DNA of 6,246 nt, from contig DQGV01000399.1 of the NCBI GenBank assembly GCA_003524705.1, positions 1 through 6,246 of the forward strand, read 5' to 3'. Below are positions 5,860 through 6,246 of the stretch, piece after piece. The notes beneath the pieces are model-generated. The model was not told the DNA's origin. It was given only the letters and a program-made list of their open reading frames with translations, and made no database searches. A program made the position numbers and the translations under genes. Every line of letters begins with the position of its first letter. The first letter of the stretch is position 1. The DNA is from Anaerolineae bacterium (lineage in GTDB: Bacteria > Chloroflexota > Anaerolineae > Anaerolineales > Villigracilaceae).

Positions 5860-6246
5860 TTGACAATCGAGCAATTAATTATCTTCGGCACACTTCTCTT
5901 AACCCTCATCCTTTTCATTACAGGTCGCTGGCGTTATGACGTTGTAGCATTGCTTTCGTTGGTCATTGTCACACTCACGGGGCTTGTAGAGGCGGAGCAA
6001 GCATTTTCAGGGTTCAGCAACCCAGCTGTCATCACCGTTGCGGCGGTGTTAGTTATCAGCCGCGGATTGCAAAATTCTGGAATCGTAGAAATAATCGGTG
6101 GTTGGTTATCAAATCTCAAAGGCGGAATTTCCACGCAAGTTTTTGCGCTTTCAGGGTTTGTGGCGTTGCTTTCAGCCTTTATGAATAATGTTGGCGCATT
6201 GGCATTGCTGTTACCTGTTGTAGTGAAAATTTCTCAAACGAAAAAA
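5860..6246 (+). CDS. SLC13-family (divalent anion:sodium symporter-like) permease, N-terminal part
   Basis: 129 codons are open to the window end, against an expected 400-600 residues. The protein starts at TTG with IEQLIIFGTLLLTLILF. Hydrophobic segments lie at about 5-22, 28-44, 54-70 and 94-122. The family signatures are clear: AFSGFSNPAVITVAAVLVISRGL (48-70) and SAFMNNVGALALLLPVVV (105-122), where the Asn-Asn turn belongs to the ion and substrate site of the ArsB/NhaD/SLC13 fold. It should be an inner-membrane carrier for sulfate, dicarboxylates or a related anion; the substrate cannot be decided from this part, and many bacterial relatives carry TrkA-C domains further downstream. The TTG start is supported by AGGA eight bases upstream and by the lack of any in-frame ATG before residue 108. 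It begins 10 bp after the FW lipoprotein, suggesting one transcript. Confidence 0.9.
   Translation, partial: MTIEQLIIFGTLLLTLILFITGRWRYDVVALLSLVIVTLTGLVEAEQAFSGFSNPAVITVAAVLVISRGLQNSGIVEIIGGWLSNLKGGISTQVFALSGFVALLSAFMNNVGALALLLPVVVKISQTKK

Noticed and set aside
5860..5865. TTGACA resembling a -35 box
   Set aside because: It is the start of the permease coding sequence and no -10 hexamer lies 15-19 bp downstream.

Overview
The window looks like chromosomal DNA from a filamentous Chloroflexota bacterium, most likely class Anaerolineae. This is inferred from three secreted lipoproteins that share a Thr/Pro-rich tether style (TPTPT, PTRTPR). One is a PD40 propeller plus Trp-rich domain protein, one an M23 peptidase and one an Ig-like NBR1/FW-domain protein. 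The base composition is moderately AT-rich, and several starts lack a Shine-Dalgarno sequence. No rRNA or marker alignment could be run, so the taxonomy is an inference. I see no mobile element, CRISPR array, tRNA or rRNA. Apart from the cut ends, gene content is dense and nothing looks broken.

Layout: (1) 1-503, minus strand, 5' part of a zinc-independent medium-chain dehydrogenase/quinone oxidoreductase. (2) 504-630, divergent intergenic region with a TATAAT box ending 6 nt before the next start codon. (3) 631-1005, a small uncharacterised protein. (4) 1016-2857, a large lipoprotein with a TolB-like propeller, an unrecognised Trp-rich second half and a Thr/Pro tail. (5) 2858-2936, a spacer with a perfect 10-bp inverted repeat and an internal AT-rich palindrome. 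(6) 2937-4010, an M23 metallopeptidase lipoprotein. (7) 4011-4144, the recA control region: a good -35/-10 pair, a Gram-positive-type LexA-box candidate between the two hexamers, and a leader hairpin. (8) 4145-5260, recA. (9) 5271-5297, a strong intrinsic terminator. (10) 5301-5849, a lipoprotein with one FW (four-tryptophan) Ig-like domain. (11) 5860-6246, the start of an SLC13-type permease, cut by the window end.

How the parts relate: genes 3 and 4 are 10 bp apart and probably form one transcript. The M23 lipoprotein follows as part of the same cell-surface group. recA appears to be its own transcription unit, with a damage-responsive promoter and its own terminator. The FW lipoprotein and the permease are 10 bp apart and probably co-transcribed. 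The three lipoproteins are expected on the outer face of the cytoplasmic membrane. One has an intact wall-cutting active site; the others look like binding or scaffold proteins. I found no convincing evidence of an entirely new system. The most interesting leads are the recA operator and leader, the Trp-rich domain of the propeller lipoprotein, the bacterial FW-domain lipoprotein, and the inverted repeat at 2867-2920.
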